DNA of 9,498 nt from an uncultured Bacilli bacterium (GTDB taxonomy: Bacteria; Bacillota_I; Bacilli_A; RF39; UBA660), in contig CAKOXL010000037.1 of NCBI GenBank assembly GCA_934130105.1, forward strand, positions 1 to 9,498, written 5' to 3'. Below are positions 1 through 6,372 of the stretch, in pieces. Made by a program: the position numbers and the translations under genes. The notes under the pieces were generated by a model. It made no database searches. It was not told where the DNA came from and was given only the letters and a program-made list of their open reading frames with translations. The stretch's first letter is position 1; each line of letters begins with the position of its first letter.

Positions 1-593
1 TCTTTTATTATTTTACGAATTTGTTTAACATTATCTTCTCCATAGATATGAGAGTACTCCATTAACTCTTTTCTACAGCGATCCTTTTTCATCAAGCTAA
101 TTCTTTCCAAAGTAAAACCAAAATGTTCTTCACGATAACTATTTATTAAATCACTAATACAATAATTATCAATAGCTATTCTTAAAGCTTCATCAAAATT
201 TCTACCATTAATTTCTAACTCTTTAGCAATATAATTAGTCACAAGAGAAAAATTTTTATCAACTGCATTATAATAACCAAGTGTAGGAATCAAAATATGA
301 CAGATACCACTAACATCAAGGTTCTCTATACAATCTAAATAAGAACTAAAATTTGTAAGAGACTCAGTTTTTAAAATTCCATAATTATCTCTATGATAAA
401 TGCCATCTATTCTATCATCTTCAAAATTATATTTCTGCATTAAAATTTCCAATGACTCACAAGTTATTTCTCGATGTTCTCTCATATACTTTACAAACAT
501 AGCTTCCCTATACTTAATAGCTTCATCATTCTTATGTTTTTTTAGATACTCTCTAATATCTTGTTCAGTAATTTCACATTTTATATTTTCCAT
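1..593 (-). CDS. Unrecognised soluble protein, C-terminal end cut by the window edge
   Basis: An open frame of 197 codons starts at ATG 593-591 (MENIKCEITEQDIREYL) and runs off the left edge without a stop. I translated it by hand and do not recognise a family. It is rich in charged residues, has no obvious membrane segment or signal peptide, and reads as a mostly helical cytoplasmic protein. Six or more cysteines are scattered and form no clear metal motif. The start is well supported: a strong Shine-Dalgarno (AGGGGG) lies about six bases upstream. It overlaps the TAG stop of the preceding exchanger gene (stop 602-604), and only eight bases separate the two genes. This implies one transcript with translational coupling, so the gene is probably also under the T-box at 1572-1790. 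Function unknown. Confidence 0.75.
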   Translation of the reverse strand, partial: MENIKCEITEQDIREYLKKHKNDEAIKYREAMFVKYMREHREITCESLEILMQKYNFEDDRIDGIYHRDNYGILKTESLTNFSSYLDCIENLDVSGICHILIPTLGYYNAVDKNFSLVTNYIAKELEINGRNFDEALRIAIDNYCISDLINSYREEHFGFTLERISLMKKDRCRKELMEYSHIYGEDNVKQIRKIIK

Positions 594-601
594 AAATCCC
601 C

Positions 602-1552
602 CTAAAACAAAATCATGCCATAATAAATTAAAAACATTATTAATAATATTATGCCCTCATGCCTTCTTATTTTATAATCATTTACTGCGAATGCAAACAA
701 ACTAAGCGCTGATGCAAGTAAAAAAACTAAATCAACATAATTAAATGTTCCTACTGAAATTCCACCAAATATAGCAATAGGAAGTCCAAGTACAATACCT
801 ATATTAAATATATTACTTCCTACTACATTACCAATAGCTATATCATATTCACCCTTTTTAGTAGCAACTATACTAGTTACAAGTTCAGGTAAAGATGTTC
901 CAAGTGCTATAATCGTAAGTCCTATAATTCTTTCACTAATACCAACTGTTTTAGCAATATATGTAGCACTATTAACAACAAAATTACTACCAACTATAAT
1001 GGCTATTACTCCACCAACTGTATAAATAATAGATTTTAAAAGTGGATAAACAGCATCTATTTTACTATCACTATCATCAGTTTTATTTTTCATCATTGAG
1101 ATCAAATAATAAATAAATACTAAGAAAAATAGTAAAATCGTAATACCATCACCTCTATCTAGAAGATTGGTTTGATTACTAAGTAATTTATCACTCATCA
1201 ACACCACTAGTAAACTAGTAAGTAGTAAAGTAATAGGCAACTCTTTTTTTACAGTATCACTCTTAACAACTAAATCATGTACTAGACTACTACATCCTAA
1301 TATTAATAATATATTTAAAATATTACTTCCCACTACATTACCAATAACGATTTCACCACTACCAGATAACATAGACTGAACACTAACAGCAAATTCTGGA
1401 AGACTAGTACCAAATGCTACAATAGTAAGCCCAATAAGCATTTTTGATATCTTAAAATTTTTAGCTAAATTACTTGCACCATCAACAAAAAAGTCAGCTC
1501 CCTTAATAAGGATAATAAAACCAACTACTAATAGTATAACTTTTAATATCAT
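602..1552 (-). CDS. Na+/Ca2+ exchanger of the CaCA superfamily (YrbG-like calcium/sodium antiporter)
   Basis: This 316-residue integral membrane protein carries the two inverted alpha repeats that define the cation/Ca2+ exchanger family. Repeat one has GTSLPE (residues 48-53) and GNVVGSN (71-77); repeat two has GTSLPE (218-223) and GNVVGSN (241-247). The acidic residue in each GTSLPE and the polar residues in GNVVGSN form the cation site in the family. About ten hydrophobic segments are seen, with a charged cytoplasmic loop near residues 154-168. The likely role is extrusion of Ca2+ in exchange for Na+ (or H+) at the cell membrane; ion specificity cannot be read from sequence. The ATG at 1550-1552 has an excellent Shine-Dalgarno, GAGGAGG. 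A T-box riboswitch ends about 20 bases upstream and must control it, which is unusual for this family. The next gene starts eight bases after its stop. Confidence 0.93.
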   Translation of the reverse strand: MILKVILLVVGFIILIKGADFFVDGASNLAKNFKISKMLIGLTIVAFGTSLPEFAVSVQSMLSGSGEIVIGNVVGSNILNILLILGCSSLVHDLVVKSDTVKKELPITLLLTSLLVVLMSDKLLSNQTNLLDRGDGITILLFFLVFIYYLISMMKNKTDDSDSKIDAVYPLLKSIIYTVGGVIAIIVGSNFVVNSATYIAKTVGISERIIGLTIIALGTSLPELVTSIVATKKGEYDIAIGNVVGSNIFNIGIVLGLPIAIFGGISVGTFNYVDLVFLLASALSLFAFAVNDYKIRRHEGIILLIMFLIYYGMILF

Positions 1553-1571
1553 AAAATCCTCCTCAAAAAAT

Positions 1572-1604
1572 AAAAAAAGATCATTCGCATAAGGACGAAT
1601 GATC
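1572..1604 (-). terminator. Rho-independent terminator of the T-box leader
   Basis: GATCATTCG (1596-1604) pairs over nine bases with CGAATGATC (1579-1587) across an eight-base loop, followed by seven T on the minus strand (1572-1578). The 5' arm shares bases with the 3' part of the T-box antiterminator, so the two structures exclude each other, as expected for a transcriptional T-box. Confidence 0.92.
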
Positions 1605-1790
1605 GCGGTACCACCTTAATTTATAGTATAACTATACACTTAAAACTTTTAACGGGGTTACCGACTTTATCTTATCCATAAAGCACAAACTTAAAAGTGA
1701 TCTAAATAATAATCAATAATTTCTCTTTCACCAAACAAGAAACTCTCTATATATTAATAATTATTCCGTCTTTCGCACTTGTTTTAATTC
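1572..1790 (-). promoter_or_regulatory. T-box riboswitch leader, probably tRNA-Ile responsive
   Basis: Read on the minus strand, all main landmarks of a T-box leader occur in order. Stem I starts with AAGTGC (1775-1780), which can pair with GTGCTT near 1680. An AGAGAG element is followed by a six-pair distal helix (TTTCTT/GAGAAA) enclosing the GNUG box GGTG (1729-1732). The 3' side of the specifier loop reads TAGATCAC; AUC (1699-1701) followed by the usual purine is the best specifier, giving Ile. The F box CCGTTA lies at 1650-1655 and the T box AAGGTGGTACCGCG at 1604-1617. The antiterminator pairs AAGG with CCTT (1591-1594), leaving a UGGUACC bulge whose UGGU fits a tRNA ending ACCA (discriminator A, as in tRNA-Ile). 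A terminator hairpin competes with it. Uncharged tRNA should allow read-through into the Ca2+ exchanger gene. The T-box call is firm; the specifier is less certain, since GAU or UCA lie in neighbouring registers. Confidence 0.93.
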
Positions 1791-1797
1791 AATAGAT

Positions 1798-1826
1798 AAC
1801 ATACCACAAATATTTACAAAAAACAA
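1798..1826 (-). promoter_or_regulatory. Putative promoter of the T-box/exchanger transcript
   Basis: TTGTTT (1821-1826) and TATGTT (1798-1803) are separated by 17 bases, and TGG before the -10 gives an extended -10 (TGnTATGTT). Initiation would fall near 1791, about ten bases before Stem I, a normal spacing for T-box leaders. The -10 matches the consensus at four of six positions, so confidence is moderate. Confidence 0.45.
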
Positions 1827-1838
1827 TATTTTTGTAAA
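1813..1838 (-). repeat. Perfect 10-bp inverted repeat just after the ABC gene
   Basis: TTTACAAAAA (1829-1838) and TTTTTGTAAA (1813-1822) are perfect reverse complements around a six-base loop, starting five bases after the ABC stop codon. It may be a weak terminator for the ABC gene, though the T run after it is poor (TATTTG). Because it covers the putative -35 of the T-box promoter it could also be an operator. The stem is almost all A/T, so chance is a real possibility. Confidence 0.4.
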
Positions 1839-1843
1839 AATAA

Positions 1844-3538
1844 TCATAATTCATTAAAATACCTTTTATAATCATCATTTTTTAACAAAAGTACTTCATG
1901 TTTTCCTGATGCCATTACTTGACCCTTTTCCATATATACAACTTGATCTGCTTCTTCAATAACATGTTTTTCTTTTGAAATAATCACAACACTATGTTTT
2001 CCTTTAGTCTTTCTAAAATATTCCATAAGTTGAAGATCAACTTCTTTAGGAAAAGCATTTAAAGTTTCATCAAACAATAATACTTTAGGATTTTTTAATA
2101 TAACACGGGCAATGGATAATAAATATTTAACATCATTAGTAACATTTGATGCTGATTCTGAAATAACCGTATCATATCCATTTTGAAGCTTCATTATATC
2201 ATCATGAACCCCAATCTCTTTACACACTTCTACTATTTTTTCAAAATCAGGTTCTAATACTTCTAAATTATCACGTATAGACATATGAAAGAAAATAGGA
2301 TTTTTTCTAACTGCTGCAACACTTGAAAAATAAACTCCATCAGCATAATCATTTATATCAACCTTATCAATTTTAATAGTACCTTCATGTTGTTTGTTTA
2401 ATTTTAATAACAAATCAATTATACCCGTTTTACCACTTCCAGTAGGACCAGTAACAACCGTTATATTATGGCTATTTATATGAAGAGTGAAATGATTTAA
2501 AATAGGATCATTACGATTACCATATATAATATCATTAAAATCAACAACACCTTTACCTATCGTTTTAGAGTTCTCATTAATAATATCATCATGTGAAAAT
2601 TCTTTTAGTTTAAATAATCTTTTCTTAGCAACACTAGAATTTTGCCACAAATTATTAAAATCCAATAATCCTGTAAAATTAGATGTTAGTTTTTCAAAAT
2701 AACTATATACAAGTAAAATAACTGCAAGTGACATTTGGTTATTATGAGCTAAATAAAAACCATAAAATAAAAATAATATTTTTGAAACATCAACTATTGC
2801 CAAAGCACTATATTTAACAACTACTTTAAAAAAGCCATATTTAGTATGCCAATTTAAATACGTTTCATAGTTTTTTTGTATTCTATTACTGATGGAATGA
2901 AATAAACGAAAGCCCTTTACTTCTTTCATTCCCAAGAAATATTCTTGCAATACTCCAAGTCTTTGATCATGAGTAGTTTTATCTTGAATATTAATTTGAT
3001 TTACTTTTTCATTTCCAAAATATAATGCAACTACAACAATTATTGAGATAACAAGTGCTAAAAAGAAAACCCCACTATTAACAGATAAAAAATAATAAAA
3101 TATAAATACTAACTCAATAACTCTAGCTACTGCCATAGGAATTGATGCATAGCAATCAGCTACAGAATTAATATCACTAGTCATGATACTATTGTACTCA
3201 CCTAATGTTATGCGTGACAAACTATAAATAGAATTTTTTTCAGTAAAATTAAGTTCAATTTTTGTAAGTTCTAAATATAATTTATGATAAAGTTTCTCAT
3301 AGGCAAAATCATTAATTATTTCAGATAGATAATATAAAATTGTAAAAATCAATAAAAATGTAACAAGTAAAAAAGCTTTATTTATATTACCATCTGTTAT
3401 TTCTTCAACAGCATAACTATAAAAAAAGGGAATAACCAACAATACAGCTCTTAAAGCACATGATACTAAAAATTTCATAGCATATAAAAACTTGCATTTT
3501 TTATTAACACTTTCTAATTCTTTTTTCAAGAAAAACAC
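1844..3538 (-). CDS. ABC exporter-type half-transporter with degenerate ATPase motifs
   Basis: This 564-residue protein has the layout of a type I ABC exporter: a membrane domain (about residues 15-290, roughly six hydrophobic segments) fused to a nucleotide-binding domain (about 330-564). Walker A is intact (GPTGSGKT, 364-371), as is Walker B with the catalytic glutamate (VLLFDE, 486-491), and Y339 can serve as the A-loop aromatic residue. The other motifs are altered: the Q-loop glutamine is K412, the signature LSGGQ is VTNDV (466-470), the D-loop SALD is NAFP, and the H-loop histidine position is K522. It probably binds ATP, but its hydrolytic competence is doubtful; it may work as the degenerate half of a heterodimer or as a non-transport protein. 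The substrate is unknown. The GTG start at 3538 has AGGAG only one base upstream, so TTG at 3527-3529, ten bases from it, may be the true start. It lies 41 bases after divIVA, suggesting co-transcription. Confidence 0.88.
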   Translation of the reverse strand: MFFLKKELESVNKKCKFLYAMKFLVSCALRAVLLVIPFFYSYAVEEITDGNINKAFLLVTFLLIFTILYYLSEIINDFAYEKLYHKLYLELTKIELNFTEKNSIYSLSRITLGEYNSIMTSDINSVADCYASIPMAVARVIELVFIFYYFLSVNSGVFFLALVISIIVVVALYFGNEKVNQINIQDKTTHDQRLGVLQEYFLGMKEVKGFRLFHSISNRIQKNYETYLNWHTKYGFFKVVVKYSALAIVDVSKILFLFYGFYLAHNNQMSLAVILLVYSYFEKLTSNFTGLLDFNNLWQNSSVAKKRLFKLKEFSHDDIINENSKTIGKGVVDFNDIIYGNRNDPILNHFTLHINSHNITVVTGPTGSGKTGIIDLLLKLNKQHEGTIKIDKVDINDYADGVYFSSVAAVRKNPIFFHMSIRDNLEVLEPDFEKIVEVCKEIGVHDDIMKLQNGYDTVISESASNVTNDVKYLLSIARVILKNPKVLLFDETLNAFPKEVDLQLMEYFRKTKGKHSVVIISKEKHVIEEADQVVYMEKGQVMASGKHEVLLLKNDDYKRYFNEL

Positions 3539-3579
3539 TCTCCTACCAACAAAGAAAAAAATAAGAACAAACTAGTTGT

Positions 3580-4014
3580 TTATTCTTCTATTTCTAGTAA
3601 TTCAATCTCTTCAACAACCTCTAACTGCTGTTCTACAATTTTTTTCAATCTATTTTTTAATATTCTTAGATTTTTTTCTGCATTTTGGGTTTTAATCTCA
3701 ATTTTTTCATTTCTTATCAAGGCATCATTTACAATTCTATTAGCATTACAATAAGCATCATCTAAAATGTTTTTTGCTTCAAATTGGGCATTTTTACGTA
3801 TACTTTCACCCATTTCTTGAACATTACTAAGCGATAAATTTAGACTTCTTTCAATATCTTGATAATGAACAATTTCTGCTTTTAATGATTTAATTTCTAA
3901 TTGTTGCTTTTCTATTTTTGAAACCAGTTTTTCAGTTTGAATAATAACATCATTTAATAAAGCATTTACTTCATTACGATTATAGCCATTAAATTCTCTA
4001 TTAAATTTTTTCAT
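3580..4014 (-). CDS. divIVA: DivIVA-family cell-division/polarity coiled-coil protein
   Basis: A 144-residue protein opens with the DivIVA N-terminal lipid-binding signature (MKKFNREFNGYNRNEVNALL) and continues as a long heptad-like coiled coil with many Lys/Glu residues. In the family, the N-terminal domain binds negatively curved membrane at septa and poles, and the coiled coil oligomerises and recruits division partners. I set the start at ATG 4012-4014: GAGGTGG lies just upstream and the protein then begins at the conserved position. An in-frame TTG at 4036-4038 would add eight residues across that ribosome binding site and is rejected. It follows sepF by 51 bases, the usual Firmicutes order. 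The segment between the N-terminal domain and the C-terminal coil is short compared with B. subtilis DivIVA. Confidence 0.9.
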   Translation of the reverse strand: MKKFNREFNGYNRNEVNALLNDVIIQTEKLVSKIEKQQLEIKSLKAEIVHYQDIERSLNLSLSNVQEMGESIRKNAQFEAKNILDDAYCNANRIVNDALIRNEKIEIKTQNAEKNLRILKNRLKKIVEQQLEVVEEIELLEIEE

Positions 4015-4065
4015 AAGCCACCTCAACCAAAAAACCAACTTAAAATATAAAAAGATAGTTATTTA

Positions 4066-4491
4066 CTACCAGTTAAATTCATCCTCTTCTTTATTATCTT
4101 TTTTACTACCTTGCTTACTGTCATCAGTAATTTTTCCTTCTATATTTACATTATTAGGAGCACATAAAAAGATACCCCCACCTAATTTTTGCAAACTACC
4201 ATTCATTGCATACAAACTACCAGTTAAAAAGTCAACTATTCTCTTTGCCTGATCTGGAGTTACTCTCTTTAAATTAACAACAACTGTATTTCTTTTCTTT
4301 AAATAATCTGTAATTTGGGTACTTTCAGAATAAGCACGTGGTTCAAATAAAATCATTTTATTACTAAAAGCTTCACTATTAGCAATTGCTTCTTCTTTAG
4401 AAACAGAATAAAATGCTTCTTCTTTTTCTTCTGAATCAACTTGATGCTCTTCTTCCACCCCAAAAAATTTCTTCATACCATCAAATGCCAT
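4066..4491 (-). CDS. sepF: SepF, FtsZ-associated cell-division protein
   Basis: This 141-residue protein has the SepF layout: a short amphipathic membrane-binding N-terminus (MAFDGMKKFFGV), an acidic linker (residues 13-40), and the SepF core at about 46-119. The core contains MILFEPRAYSESTQITDYL, then VVVNLKRVTPDQAKRIVDFLTG and the glycine-rich KLGGGIFLCAP. In the family the core polymerises into rings and ties FtsZ to the membrane. A charged tail (120-141, Lys/Asp/Glu-rich, ending FNW) follows the core. The ATG at 4489-4491 is preceded by TGGAGG about eight bases upstream. The protein is the first member of the sepF-divIVA block. The usual companions ylmE, ylmG and ylmH are absent here: flavodoxin-type genes lie upstream and an ABC gene downstream. 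Confidence 0.95.
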   Translation of the reverse strand: MAFDGMKKFFGVEEEHQVDSEEKEEAFYSVSKEEAIANSEAFSNKMILFEPRAYSESTQITDYLKKRNTVVVNLKRVTPDQAKRIVDFLTGSLYAMNGSLQKLGGGIFLCAPNNVNIEGKITDDSKQGSKKDNKEEDEFNW

Positions 4492-4523
4492 ACCTTATCC
4501 TCCATATTCTTAATCTATAAGTA

Positions 4524-4532
4524 ATTGTAACA
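4524..4532 (-). promoter_or_regulatory. sepF: Extended -10 element likely serving sepF
   Basis: TGTTACAAT on the minus strand fits an extended -10 (TGn then TACAAT, five of six consensus bases). It lies about 35 bases before the sepF ATG. No good -35 is seen 16-18 bases upstream, only a T-rich tract. The rest of the 211-base gap between sepF and the flavodoxin pair (4492-4702) is A/T-rich and holds only the weak hairpin at 4605-4629. Confidence 0.45.
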
Positions 4533-4604
4533 TATAAATAAAAAAAATAAAATAGTTTTATAAAAATTTACTATGGCATAAAACGATAATTTTTTATCAC
4601 TACA

Positions 4605-4629
4605 TAAAAAAATTATTAGATTACTCTAA
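4605..4629 (-). terminator. Weak candidate terminator after the flavodoxin pair
   Basis: TTAGA and TCTAA (4616-4629, loop GTAA) form a five-pair stem, followed on the minus strand by TAA and seven T. It lies about 75 bases after the stop at 4703. The stem is short and A/T-rich, so it is only a candidate. Confidence 0.25.
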
Positions 4630-4702
4630 CAATTCTTTAGCACTTTTTAAATATAGAAAAACATAAATAATTAAACTGTAAAATACTTAGTTATTCATGT
4701 AA

Positions 4703-5284
4703 TTAATCACATATTCCATTCTTTTTTCTTTGCTTTTTCCAACTATAATTAGCTAATAAAGCATAAAGTCTCTTACCAATAGGATGAATTCTAGTTGTTA
4801 ACTCGCAAAAATCTAAATTATTGATAGCTTTTTTTAATCTTTTAACCTTTCTTAGATAATCATAAGAAATAAGTTTATATAGTTTATTCTGACTACACTG
4901 TCCTATAATACTACCCGAACCAATTTTTAACGATCCCATATAAGTGGCACCCATATTATCACAAAAATTTTTCATTATTTCGACACTTATATCATTTTGT
5001 TCTGCTTCAAGAAAACCACAATTACATATAACATATATTTTGATATTATCTAATTTAATATTATTACTATCTAAATATTCCATATACTCAATAAGTTTAG
5101 AAGGAGGACTATCTACATAAAGTGGATAACAAAAAATAATACTATTTACACCAGCAATATCTATATTAATAAAATCTTCTTTGTACAAATATATAACTTT
5201 ATCACTATCATTTTTTAAATTACTAATAATACTTTCAGTTGCACTTTTTTTTAACTTAGGACTGCAATTTATATATAAATTCAT
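4703..5284 (-). CDS. Flavodoxin-fold NAD(P)H-dependent oxidoreductase family protein, second of a pair
   Basis: This 193-residue protein looks like a flavodoxin-fold (FMN-binding) oxidoreductase. It opens with a beta strand and phosphate-binding-type loop (MNLYINCSPKLKKSATESII), has a central strand and loop IIFCYPLYVDSPPSKLIEYM (about residues 49-68), and a later strand VICNCGFLEAEQN (about 85-97) where these proteins contact the flavin. The C-terminus is basic and helical (WKKQRKKNGICD). Its substrate is unknown. Its ATG overlaps the stop of the preceding gene by four bases (ATGA, 5281-5284), and GGGGG lies seven bases upstream, so the two are translationally coupled. Such tandem flavodoxin-like genes are familiar from Clostridia and Bacilli, and the proteins may act together. 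Family call by motif memory, without a search. Confidence 0.75.
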   Translation of the reverse strand: MNLYINCSPKLKKSATESIISNLKNDSDKVIYLYKEDFINIDIAGVNSIIFCYPLYVDSPPSKLIEYMEYLDSNNIKLDNIKIYVICNCGFLEAEQNDISVEIMKNFCDNMGATYMGSLKIGSGSIIGQCSQNKLYKLISYDYLRKVKRLKKAINNLDFCELTTRIHPIGKRLYALLANYSWKKQRKKNGICD

Positions 5285-5763
5285 ACAATATCCCCCAAAA
5301 TATTAATATCATCTAAAAATATAACTTCTGGTGTTTCAGTATTAAGATTTAACTGATTTCTTTTAATAAGTTTTATCATTAAATCCTCATCATTCTTAGT
5401 CTTTTTACCATAAACATATATCTTAAATTTTATCTTATTACCATTACTTAGTTTATGATGAATCTCACCATTTCTAATAGTAAAGTATGGTTCTACAAAG
5501 CTTATACTCCTTTCAAGTATTTGTTTTACTTTATAACTATAACAGCCGTTAACACATTTAGTAATTATTATTAGTTCCGAACTATCAAATAATCTCTTTC
5601 CATTTTCTTTAATTAAATCATTGCAAATACAACAAAAAGGTGTTTTAACCCAACAAGAAAAACACCCAACACAACTTTTGTTATTAATATTATTAACAAC
5701 AAAATCATCACTACGCAAATTAATAAAATCTAAATTTTCTAAATCATGTATAATTGTTCTCAT
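5281..5763 (-). CDS. Cysteine-rich flavodoxin-family reductase, first of a pair
   Basis: This 160-residue protein matches the small flavodoxin-family group that begins MxxIIHDL and carries CxGCFxCWxKTP. Here C31, C34 and C37 form CVGCFSCWVKTP, and C44, C45 and C47 add further thiols. Later the family's strand and loop appear as LIIITKCVNGCYSYKVKQIL, then RSISFVEPYFTIRNGEIHHK. The fold should bind FMN; the cysteine cluster may hold an Fe-S cluster or take part in thiol redox, which is inference. No Shine-Dalgarno is visible before the ATG (5761-5763), but TATAAT ends five bases upstream. It begins 39 bases after scpB and overlaps the next gene by four bases. Substrate unknown. Confidence 0.75.
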   Translation of the reverse strand: MRTIIHDLENLDFINLRSDDFVVNNINNKSCVGCFSCWVKTPFCCICNDLIKENGKRLFDSSELIIITKCVNGCYSYKVKQILERSISFVEPYFTIRNGEIHHKLSNGNKIKFKIYVYGKKTKNDEDLMIKLIKRNQLNLNTETPEVIFLDDINILGDIV

Positions 5764-5768
5764 ACTAA

Positions 5769-5774
5769 ATTATA
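5769..5774 (-). promoter_or_regulatory. TATAAT directly before a start codon: possible leaderless promoter
   Basis: A perfect TATAAT lies five bases before the ATG at 5763 on the minus strand, so transcription would start at or within a base of the A of ATG. No Shine-Dalgarno is present there. No clear -35 is found at 16-18 bases and no TG extends the -10, and the surroundings are A/T-rich, so this may be chance. Confidence 0.35.
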
Positions 5775-5802
5775 TTAATTTAGAAAAATTTAATACCACA
5801 AA

Positions 5803-6372
5803 TTATAATATATCTACTTCTTCTTTATATTTTGAAAGATATAAATCTGTTTCTTTATTATCATTAACTACATCATCAAATTTTGGCAAATCATCAATTG
5901 TAGCAAGACCAAAATAATCCAAAAATTCACTAGTTGTCTTATATAAAATAGGTCTTCCAACGACATCACTTCTACCAACTTCTTTTAAAAAGCCTTTAGC
6001 AACAAGTTTACGAATCATTTGACTACTACTAACACCACGAATTTCATCAACTTGAATTCTAGTAATTGGTTGGTTATAGGCAATAATTGCTAATGTTTCT
6101 AAAGCGGCTTGTGATAAAACATTACTTTCTGGATTTTCAATTAATTTTTGATAATATTCACGATGTTCTTTTTTGGTAGTTAGTTTAAAGGTATCTCCTA
6201 AAAAGCTAATACGAATGCCACTATCATCTGACTCATATTTTTCTTTTAAACGACTAATTAATTCCTTTGATTCATCTATCGTAATATCTAATATTTCCAT
6301 CATCTGATTAATCGTAAGTCCATCTTCTCCCACTACAAAAAGTAATCCCTCTAATACTGCTAACTTATTCAT
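5803..6372 (-). CDS. scpB: ScpB, condensin accessory (segregation and condensation) protein
   Basis: ScpB dimers bind ScpA and, with SMC, form the condensin that organises and segregates the chromosome. The 189-residue protein has two winged-helix domains. The first covers about residues 1-80 (MNKLAVLEGLLFVVGEDGLT...). The second holds the family signature: ALETLAIIAYNQPITR, then VDEIRGVSSSQMIRKL and GRPILYKTTSEFLDYFGL. The tail is acidic. I place the start at ATG 6370-6372: it overlaps the scpA stop as ATGA, has AGGCGGTGA upstream, and matches the family N-terminus. An in-frame TTG at 6388-6390 would add six residues inside that ribosome binding site and is rejected. Confidence 0.96.
   Translation of the reverse strand: MNKLAVLEGLLFVVGEDGLTINQMMEILDITIDESKELISRLKEKYESDDSGIRISFLGDTFKLTTKKEHREYYQKLIENPESNVLSQAALETLAIIAYNQPITRIQVDEIRGVSSSQMIRKLVAKGFLKEVGRSDVVGRPILYKTTSEFLDYFGLATIDDLPKFDDVVNDNKETDLYLSKYKEEVDIL

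Noticed and set aside
400..705. Plus-strand open frame of 101 codons
   Set aside because: It lies opposite the coupled unknown gene and the exchanger, both with strong ribosome binding sites; its own composition is low-complexity (Ser/Leu/Phe-rich) with no recognisable motif.
4015..4038. TTG start extending DivIVA by eight residues
   Set aside because: The extension covers the GAGGTGG ribosome binding site, and the family N-terminus matches the ATG at 4014.
4492..4702. Small RNA or riboswitch in the sepF upstream gap
   Set aside because: Only weak A/T-rich hairpins and an extended -10 are visible; no conserved riboswitch motif was found.
5621..5917. Plus-strand open frame of 98 codons
   Set aside because: Antisense to the cysteine-rich flavodoxin gene and the scpB end; Leu/Ser/Thr-rich shadow with no family likeness.
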